A stretch of DNA of 64,000 nucleotides from Eopsaltria australis. Lineage: Eukaryota; Chordata; Aves; Passeriformes; Petroicidae. The first letter of the stretch is position 1; each line of letters opens with the position of its first letter. The notes beneath the pieces were generated by a model. The model saw nothing but the letters and a program-made list of their open reading frames with translations, made no database searches and was not told the origin of the DNA. The stretch covers positions 1,054,001 to 1,118,000 of the forward strand of contig JAVTVJ010000121.1 of assembly GCA_034509425.1 (NCBI GenBank). Direction: 5' to 3'. Shown here piece after piece: positions 25,434-39,700 of the stretch. The position numbers were made by a program, and so were the translations under genes.

Positions 25434-28090
25434 CGAAGCTTCCTCTTTTTGTCATGGATATCAACTGAAATGCACAAAACACAATAAAGCTGTTTATGTC
25501 AGTTTTTTTGGATGACTGTAAGTGCTGATTATAACAAGTTTAAGGAATTTCCTTTGTTGAGTGTGTACCCACGCCATATGGCTCAACATGGAACATTAAC
25601 TTGACAGGGATAATGGATTGTGGTATATGGAGACAATTTTGCCTGCAGCTTCACTATAACTCATTCTGGTTGGGGATCACAAGTTTATAATATAGGATGC
25701 AGCAAACATCCAGATGGATTTACTTTACATTAAAGAGTTGCGTTTCTTTTTATTTCCTGCCTGTAATTGGAAAAAAAAAAAAAAGACTTTTAAAAAAAGA
25801 ATTAAAAAGTAGTAAAGAATGGGTCTTATTCAGGGAAGAAAAATCTTAGTGGAACTGTGCATGTATGTAGCTCAAGTGTTCTGGATACACTGAAACGTGC
25901 CTAGGTAAAGTGTTGTTCCTTAACACACGCACACACAAGTGTTGAAATAATGTCTCAAGTGCTTTCACTTTTCAGAATATTTCAGTATAACTCCAGTTCT
26001 AGAAATACATAATGTTCTAGGATAGTGTGAAAAAAGCTATTTAAAGGATATCCCTGATTTTTACTTAAAGGCTGTTTTTCTCATAAGCTAAGTGACCACT
26101 TAATTTAGCATTCTGGTGCTTTGGTAATGTAATAGTACCCTGTTTTATTTTAGGAAAACAATAATCCTTATAAGCTTTTTGTGATACATGCAAAGAAAAT
26201 GCTGCTAAAATAGTTTTACTTCAGCGTTTACCTGATACAGTAGGAAGTGTCCAAATGTCTTACGAGTATAACAAAAGTCAGTATAAATCTAGTGTGTCCT
26301 ACTGATCTGCATGCCCAAGGTAAGTCCTAATTTTATGAATACTTCTGCATCTAAGAGACTTTAAGCACACATAATCCTGTTAAGCATGTATGTAGCTGTT
26401 GGAAGGATCAGGGTCATAAATCCATATTTAGGATTTCAAATAGAGCTACATGACATGGCTTCAGCATTCCTGTGCACTTGTGATTGAGTTATACTTCAAA
26501 TAAAATTGGGTGCTTTGCTTTCTGAAAAGCAGACATCTTTTAGCTATCAATTTTGGAGATTCTTTTAAAACACTGTTTTTTTGAGACTCTGGATTTTGAC
26601 CTTCTGTATCCAATATAGCTGCTGTAATTTTTTTTTTATTTGAACCACTATCACATGGATAAGAATTTATTCAATTATCTCTTGAAAAAGAGGTAAGTAC
26701 CTGAGCAGATGGACAAGACATGGTTCATGGTTGGGGAAGAGAGATACTGGTAGTGATTATAATAGATACTTTTTGTCTGTCCAGTCTTCTTCCCGTTACT
26801 GACTTAATAGGTTGATAACGCAATTTAGCATCTTTCGACATTATCCAGAGTTTCAGAAAGTAAACAGCTATAAAGAATCTGCATTTGAGAAGGCATCAAT
26901 AAGAAGGTTTGCTAACTATTGATGTATGAAGAATCTGTGTTAGCTTAAGATGTGGGGTTTTTTTTCAGGTTTTCATGCTGCAAATTATACTTGAAAAAGC
27001 TCCTCTATGTTCATTCATCTTCCCCCTGCATGCCTGGCTGTGTGTGTGATAATCACAAACAGGTGGGATTTACTGTGGACTTAGGAAGAATATAAGCAAC
27101 AATATCTATGAAGTTCCTTATTTGCTACTGCCACTACAGCTACAAAAAGACAGTCTCAGGAAAACACATGGATTTATCTTTAACATTTTTAATAAAACTG
27201 GCACCATATTTGATATAAAGGAGAAAAAGCATCATCTCTAATATACCAGTCAGATGATGGATCTTTAATTTGTTGTCTGCTTTTTTGGGAGTACTAGGAT
27301 AGGGAAGTGTACACCAGAGTTGCAATAAACTTGAGGAATTTAAATCTATAGATAAGAAAATTCTTTCCAGGAACTGTAAGCAGAGTTGACTATTTCTGCC
27401 TGCTTCTGGACTTCTTGTCTTCTTTTAAGCTTCTGAAGGAAAAAAGGAGGCAAACCCTCAGCAAACACTTAATAAAATTCCAATTTTGAAGATAGTATTT
27501 GTGTCCTGTATCAGCATTTACTGATCCCCCAAACAACTTCCACAGGACACTTGTTTGCAAAAGGCATGAATGTTCATCCTAGGTTACAGTGATGACTGCG
27601 TGCAACATAGATTATACTCCAGTCACTAGACTTCTGTGAAGGTGTAAGTGCTGTGCTGGCAATAAGAGTGTTGCACTCTATGTGTGCATATTTCTTATTC
27701 AGGTCCTAGAAAAGCTACAAAAGCCAGCTTCACTTCTTTTCTGGTCTTGTAATCTGTAGTGGCCTGTGGGGACTGCACTGATGATCCAGTCTTGTTAATG
27801 GCTTAGTGCAAGGATGTGATAAAAGTCCAGTAAGTTGTCAGTGGAAAGGCCATCAATAGAAATTTATTAAGAGTAATGCTTGAAAGTGAATTCCACTGGC
27901 CTCTGACAGTAAGCTGCTGTAAGGCTCTTTGATCCTGAAGGGTCTGCTGAATCTCAAGTTGAAGTCAATGGTTTGGGTACGGAGAGCAATGATTTAATTT
28001 TTGTCTCGCTAATGATTTATTACTAAATATTGCTGCAGCCTTTGGATTACCGTTTTTCTTTATTGAGCTGTACTTTAAAGGGGCTGTTGG

Positions 28091-28430
28091 GAAGGGGAGT
28101 CTCGGTCCGTGCCGCTGCGAGGCAGTGCCTGGGGGTGACATTTTCCATGCGCCGCTCCTGTGGCGCTGCAGGGCCGGGGCCGCGGCCGGGAGGGGGCGCT
28201 CTGGGCACGGCAGCGGCCGCGCCGCGGGGAGCGGGAGCGCGCCAGGGCCGCCTGCGCTGCGCCGCTGCCCGGGACGGCACCGGCGATGTCCCACTGACAC
28301 CCCGGGACGGCACTGTCCTACTGGCACCCGGGAACGGCACCGGCACTGGCACTGTCCCTCCGGCACGGCTCTGTCCCCCCGACACAGCGGTGCTGTCTCC
28401 TCTCTGCTCCAAACACGCCGTGCCACGAGC
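28091..28430. promoter_or_regulatory. Intronic CpG island with GC-rich tandem units
   Basis: By hand count there are about 40 CpG dinucleotides in roughly 350 bases, whereas flanking kilobases contain very few. The core (28150-28260) is nearly pure G+C, with overlapping GCGC and CCGCGG words and closely spaced G-tracts (28174-28203) that could form a quadruplex. The right half carries imperfect tandem units built on gggacggcac, starting at 28271, 28304 and (with one extra A) 28330, each followed by a cactgtcc- or gatgtccc-like segment. Long overlapping open frames on both strands are a by-product of the GC content. It may be an alternative TCF12 promoter, an antisense promoter or a GC-rich avian minisatellite; the sequence does not decide. 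Confidence 0.6.
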
Positions 28431-30544
28431 CACCACTTTGTTTCTGCCCTTAGAGAAGGTGGCTGTATTACTACTGTACTTTATGGCAAAAGCAGAAATT
28501 ATTTTCTAGCTTAAAGTAGCACTTCTGTTAAGTTGCAAACGACTTACTATTCACTTTATACTTTTAAATATTTCCAGTAGTTTTGACAGAATTTCTTAAG
28601 AACTCCCTTAAGAGTTGGCTGAGATGATGTGTTTTCCTTTGTCAGATCTCCCTGTGATCTGCCTGCAGTCCCCTATCAGTTTCCTGAGTGTGTAGTTCAT
28701 ATGAGCAGTCCCTGCTGAATTTAGTCCACTTGTATACTTGGAAGTACATGTGTGCTTAGTTGCTTTACTGAATTCGTGCCTAAACCTACTTTTAATAAAT
28801 GTGTAATATTGATTAAGTCCTCTTTTCAATGGGACCTTCAGGATCAAACCAATGTAATTAAGTCTCAGTGTTTGTTTAACAGTGGTGTGCTGACCAGTGT
28901 GTAAAGGGGAGTGACCATATACCTAAACTGAATCTCAAACAGATGATAAGTTAGCTAATATGGGGCAGGATTCAGCCATTAGCAAGTGGAAGTCTTGCAT
29001 CTTCTCCTAAACCAGAAGACTGTCTTTATAATATCTTTGTTCTAAAGAGACATGCACACTTCAATGCTCCTTTCTGGGGAGGGAAGCAGTTCTGAAAGCT
29101 CAGTGCCATTCCTTGTCTCTGGACTGCCACGTGACTTTCTCCATTTACCAGTTTTAAAACTGCCCCTGTGATTTTTCTTCAACAGCTTACTTGAAGCAAG
29201 TAAGTTGGAATTGTATCAAGGAGCAAAGTTTGAAGTTCTTTGGCCAAAAATTTCTCTTTAACTCTGGAGGCAGATGCTACTGTTACCGAAGCTGTGTTTC
29301 TGGTTATGTACTTTGTTCGGTAATTTGGAAGACTTAGCATTGGTATCATTACTTACAGAATTGAATAACTTTTCATTTCAAGACAGAGCAGCAGCAGGAT
29401 TTGAGATGTTTGAGTTTGGCAAGAAAAGGCTTGTCTGTAAAACAATGAAATTGCGTTGGGGAAATACAGTGCCTCTGTTCAGCTGGGGAGGGCTGAGGTA
29501 CACTGCGAGCTGTTGTGAGCTGCAGCTGCATTTACCATCAAACACTGAGCTGGTGCCGATGAATGTTTTGTTTTTAGTGTCATGGAAACTGTGAGCCAAA
29601 GAATGGATATTCTATTCATCTGGGAAAATAGCAGTTCACTGCATAAAACATCAGTTGCTTCCAAAGCAGTTCTTAAAATAGACTTTGTGAATATAACCCT
29701 AGAAGTAAAAGTGCAGCAATTTAAATGACCTCGGTACTACTTCAGTTTTTTAAAATTAGAATATATGTGTGAATTAAATAAACATAGAAGTAGTGAAAGT
29801 TTCAAGATACAGCTGTGGCATGGAACTTCTAAAATGATTCCATGTTTTACTTTACTCTGCAATTTTTAATTTTAAAAAATTTGAGAAGCACAGATATTTC
29901 AATATCAGTCTTAATCCTTTTTATGACTTCTTCAAATGGCTTGCTCAAAGAAGGATAGTTTTGGTCATCATTCAGTATCATTTACTGTTTTGTACAGCAG
30001 AGTGCAAATCATAAACTCATTACAGAGACCGGATATCCAAGAGAGTGCTCTCAGGGGTAAAGAAGGAAAGAGGTTATGGAGCAGTGTTGTGTGGGTTTTT
30101 AAATGCATGAGCATTTTTGCAGAGCCAGTATGTAACGAATAATTAAGGGACTTAATTCAGTTGAATTGGGAAGCTTAAACTTATTTCACTAAATTTTGGT
30201 GTTGAGGGTAAAGTAAATGTAAGATGTAAAGAGAAACCAATACAGAAAAATAGATATACCAAATCATTGCAAAAGGAAGCTGAAGAAATTGGAAGTATTT
30301 TGACCTGGTGGAAGCTGGGGGGAGAATTGCCAGTTGTGGGATTTCAGAAGCCAGGATTCTGGAATGGATGTGATACTGGTTAAAAGAAAGGAAGCTTTGC
30401 ATCCAGTGAAAGTAGTGGGATTCTTTCTGTTTATTGCTCTCTAGCTTAGGGTAGGTTGCTTGGTGTTTGTGGGCTGATGGGGGGTTGTTTTGTTTTAATT
30501 GGGGGTTTGGAAATGAGGTGCAATGTTTTTGATCTGGTGTAAGG

Positions 30545-30832
30545 CGTGCTGAGCAGAGGTGGATGGTCACTGCCCTGCCCGTGCTCTCACCTGCAGCTGC
30601 CCCTTCCAAACCCCAACTATACTGGTGCAAGGGGCTGCTCCATGCCAGGTGCAGAACTTTTCTTTTGTTATTGTTGAATTTTATGAGGTTCCTGTTGGCC
30701 CAATCTTCTAGATTGTTTCTATTCTATTCTGAATGGTGGTCCTGCCTTCAAGTATCCCAAAACTAGGGCCTGTGCAAACTCTTTTAGGGTGTGCTCTATG
30801 TTTTCCTCCAGATTGAAAAAGACATTAAAAGA
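30545..30832 (-). mobile_element. CR1 LINE fragment (ORF2 3' region), minus strand
   Basis: Read on the + strand, the stretch has the hallmark wording of reverse-oriented avian CR1. Examples are ccaggtgcagaacttt, the phrase around atgaggttcctgttggccca (about 30684-30703), tctgaatggtggtcctgcct, and a segment ending gattgaaaaagacattaaa. These are cognate to the part of CR1 encoding the reverse-transcriptase C-terminal half. It is 5'-truncated, carries indels and cannot be translated, so it is a dead copy. The flank boundaries are approximate. A 149-codon minus-strand frame overlapping it (30181-30630) shows no CR1 or other family resemblance. Confidence 0.8.
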
Positions 30833-33215
30833 AAGGCTCTATATACACTGTATAGTTGGTAATAACAGAATTATAGATGCAGGGAGAGTGATAAAAAGAT
30901 AGATTTAAGTTGAAAAAACTGCATGAGAAGTAAAATAGGTGCTTCAGGTGCTGGGACTTATCTAAGTTACTCAGAACAGGATCAAGAAAAGTATTTTATA
31001 AGTGTTCATGACTGATATCAAGAGCTAATGTGTAGTTGAAAGCTTGCAGCAGAGATAACAGCTAGGTATGAAATGGGAAATGTCTTTGAAATGAATCCTT
31101 GTTTGTGTATAAAAGGCTTGCACAATAATATGCAAACTCCACAGTACCTGTTCTATAGTCCAGGGAGTTGAAGTACAAGCAGGTAAAATAGATAAAAAGA
31201 TACAAAGCCCATGTGGTTTTACTTTCACTCATTAATACTGTTTAGGCAGTAGATTTTCACTCTGCAATACTTTCAGGTACCATGATCACATATCCTTAAC
31301 ACCATGATGGACATTTGGCCTTTTCTAGTCAGTGCCTCAGGAGGGTCCCTGTGGGTTTTGCCAAGGCCAGAATGCCTTTTGCAGAGCTCCTGAGGCAGGC
31401 CAGCAGGAAAGGTTGGGATAATGGAGGAACATGGAAGTTTCTATAGCTCCTGCCCTCTTCCTGAAGGGTAAATCCAGCTCCAGGCTGCAGGGCCTTGTCT
31501 CAGTCCTGCAGGCATCCTGCACAAGGCTCAGTAAGAGGCAGTTTGCTTCCTTAAGTGCAGTTCAGAGCACTCCACTGACCTGTCTTCATTTGTTTCAATC
31601 TGCCAACAAGCTCTGAATTTCCAGTAACACATTTAGATTGACAAGATGATGCTTTAAAAAAAAAAAAGGCAAAAAAGACTAAATCAAGCGGGGCAAGGTT
31701 TGAGTCATGTTGATGGTTCCAGTTGCATTTAAAATATTATCTGGCGCCTAGCTTTCATTCCCTTAATGCATTTTTATTATTTTAATAGAGTAATAATGTT
31801 ATTCCTTTAAATTGTCCTTTTAAAATATGTCCTTCCATTGTCAAACTGTTTGTTATTAATGCACATAGCTTACAAAAATCAGGTGCATTGATAGTGTATG
31901 TGCCAGTGAAAAAAACACACCTTTCCCACAAATTCAGGTTGAAGAGCATTACCATTAGCCTACTAATCTTTTATTAATAAAATTCCATTTTGGTGATGTT
32001 ATTATTTATGATTTGCTATCAGAAGAATAACTTGTTTACTTGTTTTAAATATTGTACAAAATGAACTTTTTTCCAGCAGTCTTGCACTTTGAGTATTCTA
32101 AGGCTTAGTAAAAACCAATCTTAATATGTGAGACAACCCCTTGGCTTATATATATTTGAAAAAAATATTTCTAATCCTTTTGGAGTCAGGTTACCTTGAC
32201 CTGCTGATACAGACGTGCAGAGCCTTAGCAACTACTTTTGCATTCTCCTTGCTGTTGAAATAGAAAGTATTTCATCATTCTTATTCAGGTTACTGTTTCT
32301 ATAAAATAATTACCAATATTGAAATGAGTGTTGCTTTTGTTCTTAACACACTGAGGAAAAGTGTTTTCCTTATCTGCTTTAGGTCATTTAAAGCCTGTGT
32401 AAAGCATGTGTAGCCAAGCAGAGAGGTAGTATTTATTGATATATGAAGTTCTATTCTTCAGTTCATTGAGCAGCTCCCCATGTTCCATGGTGTTTTTAAA
32501 CTTGAGAGTTATGATCATCTTGGCTGTGTCTGGACTTAGGTTATTTTTCTTAATGTTTCTGTAGTTGTGTTCCCACACCTGTTATGGTCTCTTATAAATG
32601 CTCCATGGCTTAAAACTGCACTATTCATCCTTGAGGTGCCTTGGCAGTAAGGTATTGGTGTTTTCATAAATACATGGAGATGTGAGGTGCCTATAGAGGA
32701 GGGATGGTTTGGAGAGAGCTGTATTTTTGAGGGTTTTTTTTGGTAGATAGTTAAAAGTTTGTTCTCTGCATAGCCCTAATACCTCTTTGCATTTCTGCAG
32801 ACAGTGATGTTCTCTTGTACAGTTATTGTCAGTGGTTCAGGGATTGGGAAGATTGCTTTCAATTTTTGGACACTCTAATGTCCTGTACTGCAAATACTGC
32901 TTTTGTACTAAAATAAGAACACGTATTTTAAGCTCTTAGCATTTTAAGTACTTTGCATTAATCTAGACTATCTAATTATTCTTTATGGGGTTACTGTTTC
33001 ACATTCTTTTGGCTGGATGTGCCTTCATATAATGCATGTGTATAGTCAGGAGTTTCCAGCCCCTAACCAGGAGATGGCTCCTTTCAGGCACAGGATTTCC
33101 CCTCCTGTTTTAACAGGTAACTTGATTTTTCTGTGGTGCCTGGGGGAATTGTTTATAGAAGAAGTAAGGCTCAGAAAACACTTAACACGTTGTTTTAGCA
33201 TCGAATTTGTGTTTG

Positions 33216-33352
33216 AGGTTTGGTTTTCTATGTTGTTTTTCTGTGTTGTTTGGTTCTTTGGGCGGTTTGGTGGGTTTTTTTGTTTGCTTGGGTTTTTGTT
33301 TGCTTGGGGTTTTTTTCTGTTGTTGGTTTGTTGTTTTTTTTTTCCTTCAGTC
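33216..33352. repeat. G/T-rich low-complexity tract
   Basis: About 135 bases consist almost entirely of T with G (gtttgcttggg and gttgttgg type words) and end in a T run. The top-strand open frame through it encodes only a Phe/Leu/Gly-rich low-complexity peptide. It is probably simple-sequence expansion. Confidence 0.7.
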
Positions 33353-33689
33353 TAGCAGCTACTGCTAGTCTGGAGCCCACAGTTTGAGAATTCCTGTTTT
33401 ACAAACCTCTGTCTCTGCAATGGAGATGGCTGTGAAGGGTGAAGTTAGAAAAACTTATGCAAGTCATTCAAATAAGAGCTGTCAAGAGTGTTGTACAACA
33501 GAGGGGGACCACTGTATGCATTTACCAGTTGCCTTATGGAAGATGGTTATAAATGTTTGTTGTGTTTTTGCCTATGTTCATACATGAAATGGGCAAGGGG
33601 GAATCTTTCTTTGTTGACAAGCTGACTTTTCACATTTAATGAGAATTAATAGATCTTGGATAGTGAGAGAAGCTGTAGATACCTGCAGA

Positions 33690-33719
33690 ACTTATATATA
33701 TATATATATATATATAAGT
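33690..33719. repeat. (TA)n microsatellite forming a perfect 30-bp palindrome
   Basis: Alternating TA dinucleotides are bounded by actt on the left and aagt on the right, so the whole 30-base segment equals its own reverse complement. Such tracts can extrude cruciforms and are usually length-variable. No regulatory role is visible. Confidence 0.9.
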
Positions 33720-36700
33720 AGTCTAGCTATTTGTAGTAAATAGTGTCACCAAAATAATCTTTTAATTGGAAACAGGTGTAGCATTTAGTTGTAAAGTGTG
33801 GATTCTCTATTCATTTCCAATTAAAAAATCCTCTTGACTTTAGACTTAAGAATGTAATTGATGTTCAAAGTAATTTTTGTCCCTAGATCTGGGACAAATT
33901 CCACACCAGGAGAGCAAGGGCTGCTTTTCAAGTTAACTCTAAGTAGCAGCTTTGTTAGTAACTTGAGAATTTGAACTAAATACCTTAGGGATGAGGTGGG
34001 GAAAATGGCAAAAGGAGAAATATTTTAATTGACAAAGTGAAGACACTTGGATACTCTAGAAAAACATGGAATGTATAGGTGAGGTAAGTAAATGCATATG
34101 ACAAATGTCACCAGTGTGGAATGGTTGTGTGTCCATATGCAAACTCACTTCGGTTATTGTTTTCTGGATTTTTGATATCCCTGATTTCCCTCATTTTTAG
34201 TATATTTTTTAATCTGTTTCTCACCAGATGTTCTCTCTATGTGCAGCAGACATTAATGGGTTAATAGAGTGTTAGCATTATTAATGGTAAGGTTAGCCTG
34301 GGGTAGACGTAGTAGTGGAGAATTTGAAACTACATGAAACAGCTATTCAGGAATTATTTGGTTCACAGATACTTGCCCACATATGCTTGGGGGAGGAAGA
34401 GAAGAAAGTTCTTTCTTCAGGTTTGTCCTCCCTCTTCCCTCAGTTAGTGCTGTGCATTCTTCCTGCCAGCGACTTCAGTGCCTTTTAGCCTTGCAAACAT
34501 TTGATTTGTTATTCAGCACAGTGTAAACCTGCTAAGTGGAGGGACAGGAATAGTACTGAGGAAGGAGCCCTCATGGATCAGCCTCTGTTGGAATAGAAAT
34601 GTTCTTGGTTTGACAAGAGCATATAAATTACAAGTTCACAGGGTCAATCCAAATATAATGTGGAATTTAGTCCACCCTTACCTCCTGTGTATTTGAAGTA
34701 CATAAGAACATTAATAAATTGTTTTTATAGCACAAGATCTGTGCAGTGATCTGCAAACTGACAAAATACTCCATCTTTTCTTAGATGTACTTACAAATCA
34801 ATGGGATGGAAGTGTCAAAGGCATGTCTTTGAGAAGCAGGTTCTTTAATACCTCTTCACACACTGACATTATTTTTTAAAAAAATATTGTGTTAAAGAAG
34901 TTGTGAGAAATCCCTTGACTTCTGTGTTTAACATCTTTATAAATATACTCTGAGATTTATTGCCTGGTTGGTTCAATCAGTAGAATTTTCACAGTGAAGA
35001 CATCTGCAAATGCTGACACAACTGTAAGGATAAAAACTTCTGATCTTTTTAGTCTTTGAAAAGCAAACTGAATTTTTTTTTCTAGATCATCTTGTGCAAA
35101 TGTTAACAAAAGCAGTAATTCAGTATTTGTTCCTAAATTGCAAAAGTTATAATGGGAAGTTGATTACAGGTAATTCCAGCTTCAGAATTTTCACATTTTG
35201 GATTATTTGGATGTGAAAAGCAGTTCTTGCTCCAAATAAGTAATTGGACTAGATAACAGAATTATAATGCTGTCTTCTTACAAACGAGAATTTATGGCAT
35301 GGAGAATCCTAGGAGAGATTCCTGGCAGACCTGAGATTGCACTGTTAAATCCCATAAATCTCATTCAGAATCATAGACTTTTGCTTCTTGACAATCATTA
35401 GTTTTGTAGGATCCCAGTTTTTCAAAATTTTGGCCAAAAAAAGGAGGAGAGAGCAAATCTGTAGTGTTAAAACCAAATTTTGCTAAAACATTTACTTCTG
35501 TGGTCTGGGGAAACTGGTCTTAGAAGATGTCACAGTAGGGGGGGAAAAACGGCAACATTTTTTCACTGGTCACAGTCTGTACATACCGTTTTTATGATGA
35601 GCTGTATGGACTGCATTGCTGATCAACACTTGGGCATGGCATTTCTGCCCAAGTAGGTTTGTAGTCCTTCTCCTCCGTTACTTTATTGCAATTTTCCCAG
35701 TGATGTGATCTTATTGTGTATTAATTACTTATTAAACTTAAGGTTAAAAATTTGTCCTACAAGTTTGCAGATGTTACGTATTGTGTGGGTTTGCCTGCTG
35801 TATTAAAAGGTGTGAGAGTGTGGATGAGTTTGCAAGACTTGGAGGGATATTGATTGGAGAAGCTGCTTGCAGTCAGAAGACTGAGCTAAGATGGAGTGTG
35901 TGATGAGATAAAGGCTGGGTTAGGAAAGTGATTACAACTGGGGACCTGCTAATCACTGACCTCTGTAGGGATCCTGTAGTTTATCACTAATCTCTCTTAC
36001 ACTTGGCATTTTTCTGTGTTGCTGCTTCATTGTTCATAGCTGAGTGAGTAATTTGGCTTTGGATGAACAGGAGGAGGGTGCTGCAAGTCCAGCAGCTGCA
36101 CTTGTTGGCACTGGCTTGTTAAACATCCTCAGTGCAGCCAGCAGCATGCTTGGCACACATCAGCCAATAATACTTAAACATTGTCACGAAGAGAATAGGA
36201 GGTCATTTGTTTTAAGCCATTTTTTCAAATTCTGTTGCTCCAGATCTCTTTTTCATTTCCAGGAGTTCTGGTCTCGAGTATCATAAGGAAAAATGTACGT
36301 TGTATTTTTATACGTATTCACAATATATAATGTGTGCGTTATAGATCTTTAAAATGCTAGAGAGAAGATAATAAAACTCTGACACCCTCTATTAATGAGT
36401 AGGCTATATAGCAGTAGAAAAGGAAGAAATTATTCTTCTACTGCTGTGGGAAATGCGTGGATATATAGTAAAAAATTTTATGGCTACATGTGTCAGCCTT
36501 GCCTCTAAGAAAGCAACACACCACGTCCTAGGAGCAGGGATGGCTTTGTGTTTTAATCAAACAGATTTTTTTTTCACTGTACTGAATAATTGCTGAATAA
36601 TAATTTTTAATGCCAACAAAATTTTAAAAAAGAAAGAGTGGACCTGCAAGAATCTTATTCTATAAACTTTGTGTGCTTTCTACTTCATGGTAATTTGGAA

Positions 36701-39700
36701 AGCAATATTGATTAGTAGAAAAATGTCTACCTGGTTGAAGGTTTTTCTGCTATCTTTTGTATGCGCCTGTCAGTGTAGCTTGTGCAGCTTGTTCCTTGTT
36801 ACATTGGATCTGCATACGAAAAATTATTTGAATGTATTCATTCTGTGGGTAACAAAGACACATACTTTGCTGGATGTGGAGGGGGAGAAAGCAGTATGAT
36901 AAATGATTTCTAGCTGAATTACCAACACCAGTTTAATAACTTGAAAAAGAAATTCTCAAACTTGTCACCAATATTTTGTTATAAACTGATTTTTGGGTAG
37001 GCTATGTCTCGGGACCAGTTTAAAGTGTTAGCAGTGAAGAAATGATGTTTCAGAACTGTAAAAACATGCTTCAGTATTCACTTAAAGCAGATTCTCTGCA
37101 CAAGTAGGGCAGACATACTTCATGTCTGACAAACAGAGCAGCTGCCAGCTGTGGTCACTATAGCATTCATACTGGATGATAAACATTGCTTCATTAAAAG
37201 ATGTTGTTGCTCTCCATATTGCCAACCAAACAAATTCTTAGCAATGCACAGAAAGATCTTCAGTCTGTAAAGGGTTAATTCTGTGGGAATTGAAATAATT
37301 TTTTGAGAGTTCTGTGATCTTCTCATAAGCCAAGCATTATCTAGAAGCAGTGGGAAAAGGCTGTTTTATACTGGCAGGCATTTATAGCACATTCACTGAA
37401 GTAGTCCTCAACTGAGTTAATGTAGTGCTGTTTTCAGCTCACTATCACTTTGCATCTTGCTGTTTCAGTTCCTTCTGTGTTAAGAGTATTTAGGCTGCAC
37501 AGCTGTTATACATATAGATGTATTGTGAGAGACAATTCCTCGTGTGGTATTCAAAGGCTATATTAAGTTGTGAGCAAATCACGTTTAGACAAGTGATTGC
37601 AAGAGAAAAAATTATTTACTAAATGCCTATTAATGTTTGAATTGATAGAGAATGTGTCAAGGTTTTAAATTTATGCAGTTGGGAAATACTTGTGGTTCAA
37701 AGTGCCTAGTGGGATTTTCTTGGTTGGGTTTCTGTTAACTCCATAGTCCCTGAACTTTACGCCTGTTAGTTGGTGACTGAGTCCTTGAAATTTTTCCTGA
37801 TAAAAACACATGAAAAAAAAACACATTTCAAAAAAAACCCCAAAACCCAATAAAACGCATTAATTCCAAGTTATTAAAAGATTCAAATGCCTTGTGAGTT
37901 GACCTGTGCAGATGTAAAATTTTTGCTTACAATCAACTAAATTGTTTTTAAATGTCTATTGCTTTATTCCAAATCTGCTTGAAATGCACAACTCTGGTAT
38001 ATAGAGCCACTAGTATGTAAGCTGAAGTAAAGTATACTATGATGCTACTTTGTAAGCAAGGCATAGATTTTGCTTCTTAAAGGACAGCATCTAACTTTGT
38101 TGTTGTGTGAAAATAACATCAAATCTGAAGAGGAAATAAATTTCATCTGGGCAGCTGCTTTACCTTCCCAGCTGATATGTCTGCACACTACCTTACATCT
38201 CCATCTCTACACAAACCTATGCAATTGAAAGTGTTTAATGAGGATTTTGTCATTTATAGTGTTTTTTGCAGACTCCTCTCCTTCTTCTGATTAATGTCAG
38301 GTGCCATGGTGAGTTTCCTTATGTCCCCGAAATGCTGAGCCATTAGCGTTTCTGAATTTGCCGCTGTAATGCAAAAGAGACTTGCTGTCTGTGTAGTGGG
38401 CACTGACTGAGACAAGACCTGAGAGAGGGCAGACTCAAGTGCAAATCTTGTGGGGTAAACCTGCAAGTAATTTCAGGGTCTGCTTTGGCTCTCTGTCTCA
38501 CTGTATTTTTAAAGGTTGCATTCTTATAAGCACTGGGACTCCAGCCAGTTTGGGTTTTGCTGTAACCTCTACATTTTTATGTTCTTCTGTCAATCTGTAG
38601 AGAGTATGAGTAAATAAGAAAGGTATTTCGTAAGCTAAAAAACCAACAAAAGGATTCTTCTTTGATATATTTGGCCATGTGTGTGAACTTTATTGGATGC
38701 TAGAGACTGCCCATGCATAGATCAGAGTGTGTATGGGACCTACCTGTTTGTGAACCATCAAGGAAGTGTCATTGTCTCAAACTTGACATTACTCACCTTT
38801 CAAGTACTTATGAAGTATTGCTAAGTATTTTCTCTTTCTATTGCTAAGTAAACATTACCTGTGGCATTAGCTTACAAAGGTTTAAATAGTGAGAATAGCA
38901 TTGTGGAGCAGATGAAGTGGATCGAAATGATCCGGGCAGTTTGAAGTCTGTACTGTGTCACCTTTCCATTGTGTTGGTGGTGAAGCTCTCCTGTGATATG
39001 GCCAGACAGCACATCTACCCATGCTGGGGTGCTGGGAAACCTTGGTCTTTTATCACTGAAGCTTCAGGGGCTTCACTGGACTCCAGAAATGTGCTCTGAT
39101 GGTGCCCAGGATCCTCACCTCTGTCCCATCCTTGTGCTGTGCTATGTGGAAATTGAGCTGCTGCCACTGCTGCAGTCCCACACAAGGGACCACGGGGTGC
39201 AGTTCTGTAGTTTAAGAGAGAACCAGGAGCAGGACTTGAGTGTGGGCTCAATGTGGTTGCTGTAGTGTGTGCCTGGTAATTTTTGATGTTAAAAAGATGT
39301 GTGTCTTTAACGTTGTGACATTATTGCAAGTTTCAGGGTCCTAAGTGCTTGCACTGGGAATGTGTTTGGGAGATTATCTATGAAAGGCACCCTCTCACAG
39401 TTGATCCTGGGCTGTTTTCCAGACTCTCATTGAAAAGCTAAGGCATTTGAACACAGGTTAAATGTTCATTTGCTCCAGCTAATTTTTGATAAATATTTGG
39501 GCATTGCAGCATCAGAAAGCTTTGACTTTTCCTGGTCGCTTCTTGGAACCAAATTTACTATAGATTGGGCTGTTGTAGTAAGCTTTTCTCCTTTAATATG
39601 AATCTGCCATACTTTAAAAATTATAACATTTAAATAACACGATCTTATGCATTCTTATCTAGCAATTTCTTGCTTGCCACACAAACCATAATTTAAATCA

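Noticed and set aside
27965..28509. Overlapping long open frames on both strands (129-159 codons) in the CpG island
   Set aside because: Stop codons are rare because of GC content. The peptides are Arg/Ala/Pro-rich in every frame, show no domain, and have no splice sites compatible with TCF12 phase.
30181..30630. 149-codon minus-strand frame
   Set aside because: It partly overlaps a decayed CR1 copy in a frame that gives no reverse-transcriptase wording. Chance frame.
38917..39265. Slightly GC-richer patch with two + frames and one - frame
   Set aside because: I could not link it to any repeat or protein family, and it has few CpG. Left as plain intron.
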